NCBI GenBank assembly: GCA_964406345.1
Contig: CAYORK010000011.1
Span: forward strand, 1 to 39,978
Origin: SYAN01 sp964406345
GTDB lineage: Bacteria; Actinomycetota; Actinomycetes; Nanopelagicales; Nanopelagicaceae
Length of the DNA stretch: 39,978 nt
Direction: 5' to 3'
Position 1 is the stretch's first letter. Each line of letters begins with the position of its first letter. Under the pieces are notes generated by a model. The model saw only the letters and a program-made list of their open reading frames with translations, had not been told where the DNA came from and did not search any database. Shown piece after piece: positions 1 to 8,378 of this stretch. Made by a program: the position numbers and the translations under genes.

Positions 1-2501
1 TGAAGTTGCATCAGTGCGGTCTGCCAAAGCAGATGGCGCTCGAGCTCTTCAAGCCGTTCGTGATGAAGCGACTCGTCGATCTCAACCACGCGCAGAACAT
101 CAAGTCTGCGAAGCGTATGGTCGAGCGTTCACGTTCTGTCGTCTGGGATGTCTTGGAAGAGGTGATCGCAGAGCATCCAGTCTTGCTCAACCGTGCGCCG
201 ACTCTCCACCGTCTCGGTATCCAGGCATTCGAACCACTCTTGATCGAAGGCAAGGCGATCCAGATCCATCCATTGGTCTGTACCGCGTTCAACGCAGACT
301 TCGATGGTGATCAGATGGCTGTTCACGTGCCACTCTCCGCAGAGGCACAGGCAGAGGCACGCGTCCTCATGCTCTCGTCGAACAACATCCTCTCGCCAGC
401 GAGCGGTCGTCCACTTGCAACGCCAACCCAGGACATGGTCCTTGGCATCTTCTATCTCACATCACAACGTGATGGTGAGCTCGGAGAGGGTCGCGCGTTC
501 TCCTCTATCGCCGAGGCGTTGATGGCTCATGAGCAGCGAACCCTTTCGCTGCAAGCCAAGATCAAGATTCGCCTCAAGGACGAAGTCCGCGAGACCACTC
601 TTGGTCGCGCGCTCTTCAACGAGGTCCTTCCTGATGACTTCGGCTATGTCGATAACGAAGTGACGAAGAAGGGAATCTCCGGAGTCGTCGATCGACTTGC
701 AGAGAGTTACCCGAAGGTCGTCGTCGCTGCCGTACTCGATCAACTCAAGGCGCTTGGCTTCTATTGGGCCACTCGCGCTGCTGCGACGATCGGTATCGAA
801 GATGTCGTCACTCCGCCAGATAAGCAACAGATCCTCGATAAGTACGAGGCTGATGCTGACAAGGTCCAACGTCAGTATGACAACGGTCTGATCACCAATG
901 ACGAGCGTCGTCAGGAATTGATTGAGATCTGGACTGAGGCGACCGCCAAGATCGGTGAGAGCATGGAGAAGAACTTCCCACGCACCAATCCGGTCTGGAT
1001 GATGGTCTACTCCGGCGCACGTGGAAACATGATGCAGATCCGTCAGATCGCAGGTATGCGCGGTCTCGTCGCGAACCCGAAGGGCGAGATCATCGCTCGA
1101 CCGATCAAGTCGAACTTCCGTGAAGGACTCTCAGTACTCGAGTACTTCATCTCGACTCACGGTGCGCGTAAGGGTCTTGCAGATACTGCTCTCCGTACCG
1201 CTGACTCTGGCTATCTGACTCGTCGTCTCTGCGACGTCGCACAGGATGTCATCATCCGTGAAGAGGATTGCGGTACCGACCGTGGTCTCACTCTTGCGAT
1301 CGGTGCGAAGACTCCTGAGGGAATCGAACGCGACGAATATGTCGAGACTTCGATCTTCGGTCGCGTCCTCGCTGAGGCCGTATCCGCTGGTGGCAAGGAA
1401 GTCCTCCCTGCCGGTACTGATCTTGGAGATCGTCACATCGACTTGCTCCTCTCCAATGGCGTTACTGAGGTGAAGGTCCGCTCCGTTCTCACCTGCGATT
1501 CCAAGTTCGGTCAATGCGCGATGTGCTACGGCCGTTCGATGGCCGCCGGAAAGATCGTCGATGTCGGCGAAGCAGTTGGAATCATCGCCGCACAGTCGAT
1601 CGGTGAGCCAGGAACTCAGCTCACCATGCGTACCTTCCACACGGGAGGTGTCGCAGGTGATGACATCACTCACGGTCTACCTCGTGTCGTCGAGCTCTTC
1701 GAGGCTCGCACACCAAAGGGCGTCGCACCGATTGCAGAAGCAGCCGGTGTCGTCTCCTTCATCGAGGATGCCAAGGGCAAGAAGATCTTGGTAACTCCGG
1801 AGGATGGATCAGAGGCGATCGCCTATCCGATCACTCGTCGTCAGAAGCTTCTCGTTGAAGACGGAAGCAAGGTCGGCGTCGGTGAGAAGTTGGTCGTCGG
1901 TGCGATCGATCCGAAGCAAGTCCTCAAGATCCTCGGACCTCGTTCGACCCAAGTCCACTTGGTCACTGAGATCCAAGAGGTCTATCGCTCACAAGGCGTT
2001 TCGATCCACGATAAGCACATCGAGATCATCGTGCGCCAGATGCTCAAGCGCGTCACGGTGCTTGAACCGGGAGATACCGAACTCTTGCCAGGCGAGCTCG
2101 TCGATCGCGCAAGACTTGAGGCAGAGAACCGCCGTGTCGTTCAAGAAGGCGGTAAGGCTGCATCAGGTCGTGCCGAGTTGATGGGTATCACCAAGGCATC
2201 GCTCGCTACCGAATCATGGCTCTCTGCCGCATCGTTCCAGGAGACGACTCGTGTCCTCACCGATGCTGCGCTCGCCGAGAAGCGCGATCCGCTACTCGGT
2301 CTCAAGGAGAACGTCATCATCGGCAAGCTCATCCCAGCAGGTACCGGTCTTGCGCGTTACCGCAACGTCAAGGTCGAGCCGACTGAGGAAGCGAAGGCAG
2401 CTGTCTACGCCGCCTACGACGAGTATGACTACACACCATTCGAATCGACAGGTTCAGGTGAAGCAGTCCGACTCGACGAGTTCGATGTCGATGCTCGCTA
2501 G
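1..2501 (+). CDS. rpoC: DNA-directed RNA polymerase subunit beta' (5'-truncated by window edge)
   Basis: This is the C-terminal two thirds of the largest catalytic subunit of RNA polymerase. The reading frame is open from base 3 and has no start in the window, so the gene begins upstream. The catalytic Mg-binding motif NADFDGD lies at 291-311. The second zinc-ribbon cysteines (CDSKFGQCAMC) and the trigger-loop region GTQLTMRTFHTGGVA follow further downstream. Actinobacterial beta' is about 1,300 residues, so roughly 830 are seen here and some 400-480 are missing. It ends TAG at 2499-2501, followed directly by a strong hairpin terminator, which closes the presumed rpoBC operon. Confidence 0.98.
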   Translation, partial: KLHQCGLPKQMALELFKPFVMKRLVDLNHAQNIKSAKRMVERSRSVVWDVLEEVIAEHPVLLNRAPTLHRLGIQAFEPLLIEGKAIQIHPLVCTAFNADFDGDQMAVHVPLSAEAQAEARVLMLSSNNILSPASGRPLATPTQDMVLGIFYLTSQRDGELGEGRAFSSIAEALMAHEQRTLSLQAKIKIRLKDEVRETTLGRALFNEVLPDDFGYVDNEVTKKGISGVVDRLAESYPKVVVAAVLDQLKALGFYWATRAAATIGIEDVVTPPDKQQILDKYEADADKVQRQYDNGLITNDERRQELIEIWTEATAKIGESMEKNFPRTNPVWMMVYSGARGNMMQIRQIAGMRGLVANPKGEIIARPIKSNFREGLSVLEYFISTHGARKGLADTALRTADSGYLTRRLCDVAQDVIIREEDCGTDRGLTLAIGAKTPEGIERDEYVETSIFGRVLAEAVSAGGKEVLPAGTDLGDRHIDLLLSNGVTEVKVRSVLTCDSKFGQCAMCYGRSMAAGKIVDVGEAVGIIAAQSIGEPGTQLTMRTFHTGGVAGDDITHGLPRVVELFEARTPKGVAPIAEAAGVVSFIEDAKGKKILVTPEDGSEAIAYPITRRQKLLVEDGSKVGVGEKLVVGAIDPKQVLKILGPRSTQVHLVTEIQEVYRSQGVSIHDKHIEIIVRQMLKRVTVLEPGDTELLPGELVDRARLEAENRRVVQEGGKAASGRAELMGITKASLATESWLSAASFQETTRVLTDAALAEKRDPLLGLKENVIIGKLIPAGTGLARYRNVKVEPTEEAKAAVYAAYDEYDYTPFESTGSGEAVRLDEFDVDAR

Positions 2502-2515
2502 TTAGTCTCAGGTAG

Positions 2516-2551
2516 AAGGGCCCCCAAGATGTACCGGGGGCCCTTCGCATT
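2516..2551 (+). terminator. Rho-independent-type terminator after rpoC
   Basis: A perfect 10-bp stem AAGGGCCCCC/GGGGGCCCTT (2516-2525 with 2536-2545) closes a 10-base loop and is followed by a short T-containing tail (cgcattt). It lies 14 bases after the rpoC stop codon. Confidence 0.85.
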
Positions 2552-2609
2552 TAACCAGTGGAAAAGCGATAAAAAATTGTCACTTCTCTGTGTTTCTCAC
2601 CGCAGGGGT

Positions 2610-2615
2610 CATAAT
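2610..2615 (+). promoter_or_regulatory. Candidate -10 box (CATAAT) for the secreted protein gene
   Basis: CATAAT ends 8 bases before the ATG at 2624, and no Shine-Dalgarno sequence fits in between, so a leaderless transcript is likely. I see no convincing -35 at the usual distance. Confidence 0.4.
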
Positions 2616-2623
2616 CTTGAGCA

Positions 2624-4282
2624 ATGCGTCGAGCACATCTTCGACTCCTCCTGGTCTTCCTCCTCCTTGTGACGATGACGGGCCCTCACTTCGCCTATGC
2701 CGGCAGAGTGGTGGACCCAAAGACCGAGCAATTGGGTCTTCTTCTGACCGAGAACATGGAGCTGACTTCCATGACGTCGGTCCTTTACGGGCGCAGTACG
2801 CGATCAGACCTCGATTGGCGCATCTGTAAGTCGATAACGGACCCCGTTTGTACTGCCTCCACGCAGATCATGATCATTCAATTCTTCGCACTCTGCGAGA
2901 AGGCAGAGGATGTCAACTGCATCGAAGAGGTCTGGGCAAGAGGTCCTGATGGGACAAAGATCCCCGGTGTCTATCAGAAGCATCTTCCCGTCTCTGGAAA
3001 CACTGACTTTCCGGCTGAACCGACCATGCAACTTCCAGCCAGTAAAGGCAATTCCTTCGTGATGAAGTTCCCGAGTGCAACGCATCTCGGAAAGACGGAC
3101 GACTACTTGGTCTCATTGCGCAATATGGCCCATATCGAGAAGGGTGCAGGCGAGAGTGCAACCAATCATCGACTGGGCGTACAAGGTCTGATCGGCGGCA
3201 TCACACCATTCGAATTACTCACGGGGGATTACCGGCCGATAACGATGTTCGAAGGCTTTGGATCCGACGGGGGACTTCGTGTCACATCAACCGGTGAAAC
3301 TTGCTTTGCAAGCGATACCGGAGTCTGTGCAGCGATTCGCCCCTTTCCAAAAGACTATCGATTCGGTCTCTCTATGCGACTCTCACAGAGATTGAACGGC
3401 TGGTTCCATGGTCGCATCACCGCTCCGGTGATCACCACGAGCCTTAGCGGGGATCTCTATCGCGCTTCTATCGAGGCAAGCCCAGTGAAGGTCGCTTCGT
3501 TGGATTTCTTGACCCCGACTCCATCTCTCAGCCAAGAGATCAAGGACATGATCTTCAATGGCGAAGAGTGGGGAGTGAGTGGAAACCTTCAAGGTATCCG
3601 CATCACCACTGGTCTCGAAGAGGATCGAGCCCAAACGCTATTGCGGCTATTCACGCCTCACTTTCAGGATAAGGCAACTCGAACCAATCAATACTGGACC
3701 ATCAAAACCCTAGGCGACTTTCGAAATGATGCCGTGAGGCGTTGCACCAGTAGTTCCGGCGACCTTGCCGGTGCAGTCTCCACCAACGCACTTCTCTACA
3801 GTGCAGGGCCACCGACATTCAACCCAGATGAGTCCTCATTGGATTACAAAGTGGCGTCACCACACTTTGAGAGTGATGGAAGCGAAGCTTCAGGAACTTA
3901 CGACTTGCTTCTACGAAGCGACGTAGCACGTTGCATCTATGGATTCACCAGTGCGCCGATCAAGGCAACCCTGGAGGTTCTCTCCAATGATGGAAGCACC
4001 AAGATCGCCTCGACTACGATCACCGAACGAAACGGTTGGCTCGTCATGTCTGCGGCGGGCTTCGGATTCTCTTCTCCTATCGTGCGTGCAAGATTGACTC
4101 AAGAACCGGTTGCACCGACAGCAACTCCAACGCCGACTGCCTCGCCATCAGCCTCGCCATCTGCTGTACCGGCTGTCATCACAAAGTCATCGAAGAAGAC
4201 CATCACCTGCGTCAAGGGAAGTACGAGCAAGAAGGTTCGTGCGATGAAGCCAAGGTGCCCTAAAGGATGGACAAGGTCCTAG
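2624..4282 (+). CDS. Secreted protein of unknown function with C-terminal cysteine module
   Basis: 552 residues. The N-terminus is a clear Sec signal peptide (MRRAHLR, a leucine-rich core, cleavage probably after AYA near residue 26). The body (about 27-490) contains scattered cysteines and no domain I recognise. Near residues 495-520 there is a Pro/Thr/Ser/Ala linker of the extracellular type. The last 30 residues carry a basic paired-cysteine module (TITCVKG ... KPRCPKGW) that I recall, without being able to check, at the ends of many exported proteins of planktonic actinobacteria. It is probably exported and surface-associated. Its stop codon overlaps that of the convergent gene in a shared CTAG. 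The function is unknown. Confidence 0.8.
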   Translation: MRRAHLRLLLVFLLLVTMTGPHFAYAGRVVDPKTEQLGLLLTENMELTSMTSVLYGRSTRSDLDWRICKSITDPVCTASTQIMIIQFFALCEKAEDVNCIEEVWARGPDGTKIPGVYQKHLPVSGNTDFPAEPTMQLPASKGNSFVMKFPSATHLGKTDDYLVSLRNMAHIEKGAGESATNHRLGVQGLIGGITPFELLTGDYRPITMFEGFGSDGGLRVTSTGETCFASDTGVCAAIRPFPKDYRFGLSMRLSQRLNGWFHGRITAPVITTSLSGDLYRASIEASPVKVASLDFLTPTPSLSQEIKDMIFNGEEWGVSGNLQGIRITTGLEEDRAQTLLRLFTPHFQDKATRTNQYWTIKTLGDFRNDAVRRCTSSSGDLAGAVSTNALLYSAGPPTFNPDESSLDYKVASPHFESDGSEASGTYDLLLRSDVARCIYGFTSAPIKATLEVLSNDGSTKIASTTITERNGWLVMSAAGFGFSSPIVRARLTQEPVAPTATPTPTASPSASPSAVPAVITKSSKKTITCVKGSTSKKVRAMKPRCPKGWTRS

Positions 4283-4944
4283 TTCGACAAGTAGACGACT
4301 AAGGCTGCGGCAATGAAATGGCAGATGAATGCTGCGGCTGTCATCGCGTGAAAGAGTTCATGGAACCCGAACCAGTTGATGGAGAAGTTCGGCTTCTTGA
4401 GCCCGTAGATCACTCCGCCTACTGAGTAGAGCAGACCGCCCACGAGTATGAGTGTGAAGACTGCGATTCCACCTTCGCGATAGAAATCAGGAAGATAGAT
4501 GAGTGCGACCCAGCCAAGTCCGATATAGAGAGGCACATAGAGCCACCTCGGTGCATTGATCCAGGCCACCCGAAAGATCGCCGCCGATATGGCAGTACCC
4601 CAGATGATCGAGAGCAAGAAGGTTGCTTGTCCGGAATCGAGCAGGAAGACCGCGAATGGGGTGTAGGTCCCCGCAATGAGAAGCGGGATATTGGCGTGAT
4701 CGATCCTTCGCCAGAGCGCCTTCGTTGAGTCGCGCCATTTGACGCGGTGGTAGAGGGCGCTCGAGGTGAAGAGGAGGCCCGCGGTGAGGGTCAGGATCCC
4801 GAGCGTCAGTCGGCCACGGAATTCGTGGGCGATGGTCACCAGAGTCAGCCCCGCCACGAGCGAGAGGGGGGACATGACCAGGTGGATGACCCCGCGAAGC
4901 TTGGGTTTGGGCACTTCTGAGGAAAGGGGGGATGGCCGGCTCAC
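4279..4944 (-). CDS. trhA: Hemolysin III / PAQR family membrane protein (TrhA/YqfA-like)
   Basis: 221 residues with about seven hydrophobic helices, the normal size for bacterial PAQR/hemolysin III proteins. The family's metal-site residues are visible: SSALYH (His66), IDH (Asp82-His83) and HELFH (His195, His199). The start is GTG at 4944, with GAGAGG 8 bases upstream as ribosome binding site. Family knowledge: bacterial members are inner-membrane proteins tied to membrane-fluidity or energy homeostasis, and the haemolysin name is historical. It runs convergent to the preceding secreted-protein gene and shares a CTAG stop overlap with it. It is divergent from the rpsL operon. Confidence 0.9.
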   Translation of the reverse strand: MSRPSPLSSEVPKPKLRGVIHLVMSPLSLVAGLTLVTIAHEFRGRLTLGILTLTAGLLFTSSALYHRVKWRDSTKALWRRIDHANIPLLIAGTYTPFAVFLLDSGQATFLLSIIWGTAISAAIFRVAWINAPRWLYVPLYIGLGWVALIYLPDFYREGGIAVFTLILVGGLLYSVGGVIYGLKKPNFSINWFGFHELFHAMTAAAFICHFIAAALVVYLSN

Positions 4945-5023
4945 TCAGGAATCCTCTCACCGGCCTCACCAGACCTTCGGCGTGTCGCGGGGGTCGGGCG
5001 GGAGCCGAGGGGTAAGGGGCATT

Positions 5024-5053
5024 TTGACCCACAGAGCGTGATTCCGTTACCCT
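5024..5053 (+). promoter_or_regulatory. Promoter of the rpsL-rpsG-fusA-tuf operon
   Basis: TTGACC (5024-5029), an 18-base spacer, then TACCCT (5048-5053) match an actinobacterial housekeeping sigma promoter. The start codon of rpsL is at 5259, so the mRNA leader would be about 200 bases. The 314-base stretch 4945-5258 holds this promoter, the start region of the minus-strand trhA and the leader; I see no gene in it. Confidence 0.6.
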
Positions 5054-5210
5054 CGCGCTCTTGCTCACGTGGGCTTCTTGAGATCCGCGGTCGTTTCGTT
5101 GCTGAGACCCGCTCAAGGAAAAAGTAGTGAGCAGAAAAGAACGCAATTCATTTTGCCATTCGTGATTCGTCGCGCGTGCGCGGATGAAAACGGAACAAGT
5201 TACGACACAC

Positions 5211-5227
5211 CCGACCGCGTGGGTCGG
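5211..5227 (+). promoter_or_regulatory. Small hairpin in the rpsL leader
   Basis: CCGACC (5211-5216) pairs with GGTCGG (5222-5227) across a 5-base loop, ending 31 bases before the rpsL start. It could be an autoregulatory or stability element. No T-run follows, so it is not a classical terminator. Confidence 0.3.
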
Positions 5228-5258
5228 AGAGTGACGTACGAGAGAAGAGAGAAACGTA

Positions 5259-5633
5259 GTGCCAACTATTCAGCAGCTGGTCCGTAAGGGTCGCATGGAG
5301 AAGTCGAGCAAGACGACAACTCCTGCACTCAAGGGAAGTCCGCAACGCCGTGGCGTATGCACTCGCGTCTACACGACGACACCGAAGAAGCCGAACTCCG
5401 CGCTTCGCAAGGTCGCACGTGTACGTCTTACGAGTGGCATGGAAGTCACTGCTTACATCCCTGGTGAAGGACACAACCTGCAAGAGCACTCGATCGTCCT
5501 CGTCCGTGGTGGACGTGTGAAGGATCTTCCTGGCGTTCGTTACAAGATCGTTCGCGGTTCACTCGATACTCAAGGCGTCAAGGATCGCAAGCAAGCGCGA
5601 TCACGTTACGGCGCCAAGCGAGATAAGAAGTAA
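5259..5633 (+). CDS. rpsL: 30S ribosomal protein S12
   Basis: 124 residues, the normal S12 length, beginning at GTG (VPTIQQLVRKGR). S12 sits at the decoding centre. The two loops where streptomycin-resistance substitutions arise are present in wild-type form (TTPKKPNSALRK and GGRVKDLPGVRYK). The purine-rich stretch before the GTG acts as ribosome binding site. It is the first gene of the str operon, 14 bases ahead of rpsG. No ATG alternative gives the conserved N-terminus. Confidence 0.98.
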   Translation: MPTIQQLVRKGRMEKSSKTTTPALKGSPQRRGVCTRVYTTTPKKPNSALRKVARVRLTSGMEVTAYIPGEGHNLQEHSIVLVRGGRVKDLPGVRYKIVRGSLDTQGVKDRKQARSRYGAKRDKK

Positions 5634-5647
5634 GGGGAGAAGACAAA

Positions 5648-6118
5648 ATGCCACGTAAAGGTCCCGCCCCGAAGAAGCAGGTGATCGCTGATCCGGTCTA
5701 TAACTCACCGGTCGTCACCGCTCTCATCAATCGTGTTCTCACATCGGGAAAGCGTTCCACTGCTGAAGCGATCGTCTACAACGCTCTCGAGGGATGTCGC
5801 GCAAAGTCCGAGGTCGATCCAGTGATCACACTGAAGCGCGCTATCGATAACGTCAAGCCTGCAGTAGAAGTACGTTCCCGCCGAGTCGGTGGCGCTACTT
5901 ACCAAGTCCCAGTAGAAGTGAAAGCTGCACGTGCGATGACTCTCGCACTTCGTTGGTTGGTTGAGAACGCACAGGATCGTCGCGAGAAGTCGATGGCAGA
6001 GCGCCTCACAAACGAGATCATCGATGCGAGCAACGGTCTCGGTGCCGCTGTGAAGCGTCGCGAAGATACCCACAAGATGGCAGAGGCGAACAAGGCCTTC
6101 GCTCACTATCGCTGGTAA
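5648..6118 (+). CDS. rpsG: 30S ribosomal protein S7
   Basis: 156 residues beginning MPRKGPAPKK, the usual bacterial S7 length. S7 nucleates assembly of the 30S head and contacts E-site tRNA. GGGGAGAAG lies a few bases before the ATG as ribosome binding site. The gene ends TAA at 6116-6118, one base before an assembly gap, so the spacer to fusA is not known. In other bacteria S7 can repress its own operon; any site for this would be lost in the gap. Confidence 0.98.
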   Translation: MPRKGPAPKKQVIADPVYNSPVVTALINRVLTSGKRSTAEAIVYNALEGCRAKSEVDPVITLKRAIDNVKPAVEVRSRRVGGATYQVPVEVKAARAMTLALRWLVENAQDRREKSMAERLTNEIIDASNGLGAAVKRREDTHKMAEANKAFAHYRW

Positions 6119-6119
6119 T

Positions 6120-6219
6120 NNNNNNNNNNNNNNNNNNNNNNNNNNNNNNNNNNNNNNNNNNNNNNNNNNNNNNNNNNNNNNNNNNNNNNNNNNNNNNNNN
6201 NNNNNNNNNNNNNNNNNNN
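6120..6219. other. Assembly gap (100 N) between rpsG and fusA
   Basis: Exactly 100 N, so this is a placeholder and not a measured length. Unlike the other two gaps in the window, the two flanks do not repeat each other, so real sequence may be missing here. The conserved rpsG-fusA order makes a missing gene unlikely. Confidence 0.95.
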
Positions 6220-6239
6220 AACGAGAAGAGGAAGAAGAA

Positions 6240-8348
6240 GTGGCAGCAATCGATACGGCAGTTGATCTCTCAACCGTCCGCAATATCGGCATCATGGCGC
6301 ACATCGATGCTGGTAAGACGACGACCACCGAGCGCATCCTTTTCTACACCGGTATCACTTACAAGATCGGTGAGGTCCATGAGGGTGCAGCGACGATGGA
6401 CTGGATGGAGCAAGAGCAAGAGCGCGGTATCACCATCACATCTGCTGCGACCACATGTTTCTGGAAAGACCATCTGATCAACATCATCGACACTCCAGGT
6501 CACGTCGACTTCACCGTCGAAGTTGAGCGTTCGCTCCGTGTCCTCGATGGCGCAGTCGCTGTCTTCGATGGTGTCGCAGGTGTCGAGCCACAGTCCGAGA
6601 CCGTTTGGCGTCAGGCTGATAAGTACAAGGTCCCAAGAATCTGTTTCGTGAACAAATTGGACCGCACCGGAGCATCCTTCGAGCGTTGCGTCTCGATGAT
6701 CAAGGATCGTCTCCGTGCCAAGCCACTCGTCCTGCAGATCCCGATCGGTGCTGAAGGTGACTTCGTCGGCGTCGTCGATCTCATCCAGATGAAGGCACTT
6801 GTCTGGCCAGGCGAGACGAAGAAGGGCGAGGATTACCTCGTCGAAGAGATCCCTGCCAACTTGAAGGATGCTGCCGACAAGGCGCGCCATGAGTTGATCG
6901 AGACCCTCGCAGATGTCGATGACCAGGTGATGGAGAAGTACCTCGAAGGACAAGAACTCTCAGAAGACGAGATCATCGCTGCGATCCGTCGCGCAACGCT
7001 CGCCGACAAGGCGACTCCGGTCCTCACTGGATCGGCGTTCAAGAACAAGGGCGTTCAGCCGATGCTCGATGCTGTCGTTCGTTACCTTCCAAGCCCGCTC
7101 GATGTCGAAGCGATCGTTGGAACCAAGATGGGCGATAGTTCAGTCGAGATCGCACGTAAGCCATCCGACGCTGAGCCATTCTCTGCGCTCGCGTTCAAGA
7201 TCATGAGCGATCCACACCTTGGAAAGCTCACCTTCGTACGTATCTACTCCGGAACGCTCACTGCTGGTACCGCAGTCTTGAATTCAACGAAGGATCGCAA
7301 GGAGCGCATCGGAAAGATCTACCAGATGCACGCCAACAAGCGTGAAGAGCGTGACAATGCAGGCGCTGGAATGATCATCGCGGTGATGGGTCTCAAGGAC
7401 ACCACCACCGGTGACACTCTCTGCGACTCCGACAAGCCGGTGATCCTCGAGTCGATGGAGTTCCCAGATCCCGTCATCCACGTCGCGATCGAGCCGAAGA
7501 CAAAGGGCGATCAAGAGAAGCTTGGAACTGCGATCCAACGTCTTGCTGAAGAGGATCCAACCTTCCATGTCCGCACCGATGAGGAGACCGGACAGACGAT
7601 CATCGGCGGAATGGGTGAGTTGCACCTTGAGATCCTCGTCGATCGTATGAAGCGTGAATTCAAGGTCGAAGCGAACGTCGGTAAGCCACAGGTGGCATAC
7701 CGCGAGACGCTTCGCAAGGCAGTCGATCGTTACGACTACACCCACAAGAAGCAGACCGGTGGTTCTGGACAGTTCGCGAAGGTCCAGATCGCGCTCGAGC
7801 CACTTGCTGTCGGCGAGGTCCCTTCAGGTTATGAGTTCGTCAACAAGGTCACCGGTGGACGTATCCCTAAGGAATACATCCCCGCTGTCGATGATGGTGC
7901 ACAAGAGGCGATGCAGACTGGTCCGCTCGCTGGCTACCCGCTCACCGATGTACGAGTAACTCTTCTTGATGGCGCGTATCACGATGTCGATTCATCGGAA
8001 CTCGCTTTCAAGATCGCCGGTATCGCAGCATTCAAGGAAGCAGCGAAGCTCGCTTCCCCAGCATTGCTCGAACCGATGATGTCCGTCGAGGTCGTCACTC
8101 CTGAGGATTTCATGGGTGATGTCATCGGCGACCTCAACTCTCGACGTGGCCAAATCCAGGCCATGGATGAGCGTTCCGGTGCCCGCGTTGTGAAGGCACT
8201 GGTCCCACTTTCGGAGATGTTCGGCTATGTCGGAGATCTGCGAAGCAAGACCCAGGGTCGCGCCTCCTACTCGATGCAATTCGATTCCTACGCTGAAGTT
8301 CCAGCGGCGGTATCGAAGGAGATCATCGCGAAGGTACGCGGCGAGTAA
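6240..8348 (+). CDS. fusA: Translation elongation factor G
   Basis: 702 residues, full length. EF-G is the GTPase that drives ribosomal translocation and, with RRF, recycling. The G1 motif is in MAHIDAGKTTTTERIL near residues 18-33, with switch II DTPGHVDFT and the guanine-specificity NKLD. Domains II to V follow to the end. The start is GTG at 6240, behind the purine-rich aagaggaagaagaa. It lies between rpsG (across a gap) and tuf, 30 bases upstream of the latter, as in standard str operons. Confidence 0.98.
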   Translation: MAAIDTAVDLSTVRNIGIMAHIDAGKTTTTERILFYTGITYKIGEVHEGAATMDWMEQEQERGITITSAATTCFWKDHLINIIDTPGHVDFTVEVERSLRVLDGAVAVFDGVAGVEPQSETVWRQADKYKVPRICFVNKLDRTGASFERCVSMIKDRLRAKPLVLQIPIGAEGDFVGVVDLIQMKALVWPGETKKGEDYLVEEIPANLKDAADKARHELIETLADVDDQVMEKYLEGQELSEDEIIAAIRRATLADKATPVLTGSAFKNKGVQPMLDAVVRYLPSPLDVEAIVGTKMGDSSVEIARKPSDAEPFSALAFKIMSDPHLGKLTFVRIYSGTLTAGTAVLNSTKDRKERIGKIYQMHANKREERDNAGAGMIIAVMGLKDTTTGDTLCDSDKPVILESMEFPDPVIHVAIEPKTKGDQEKLGTAIQRLAEEDPTFHVRTDEETGQTIIGGMGELHLEILVDRMKREFKVEANVGKPQVAYRETLRKAVDRYDYTHKKQTGGSGQFAKVQIALEPLAVGEVPSGYEFVNKVTGGRIPKEYIPAVDDGAQEAMQTGPLAGYPLTDVRVTLLDGAYHDVDSSELAFKIAGIAAFKEAAKLASPALLEPMMSVEVVTPEDFMGDVIGDLNSRRGQIQAMDERSGARVVKALVPLSEMFGYVGDLRSKTQGRASYSMQFDSYAEVPAAVSKEIIAKVRGE

Positions 8349-8378
8349 CAACACACACGAGAAGAAAGAGGAAAGCTA

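Noticed and set aside
5705..6337. Long minus-strand open frame across the rpsG-fusA gap
   Set aside because: It runs antisense to two certain genes, its middle is only N, and it resembles no protein family.
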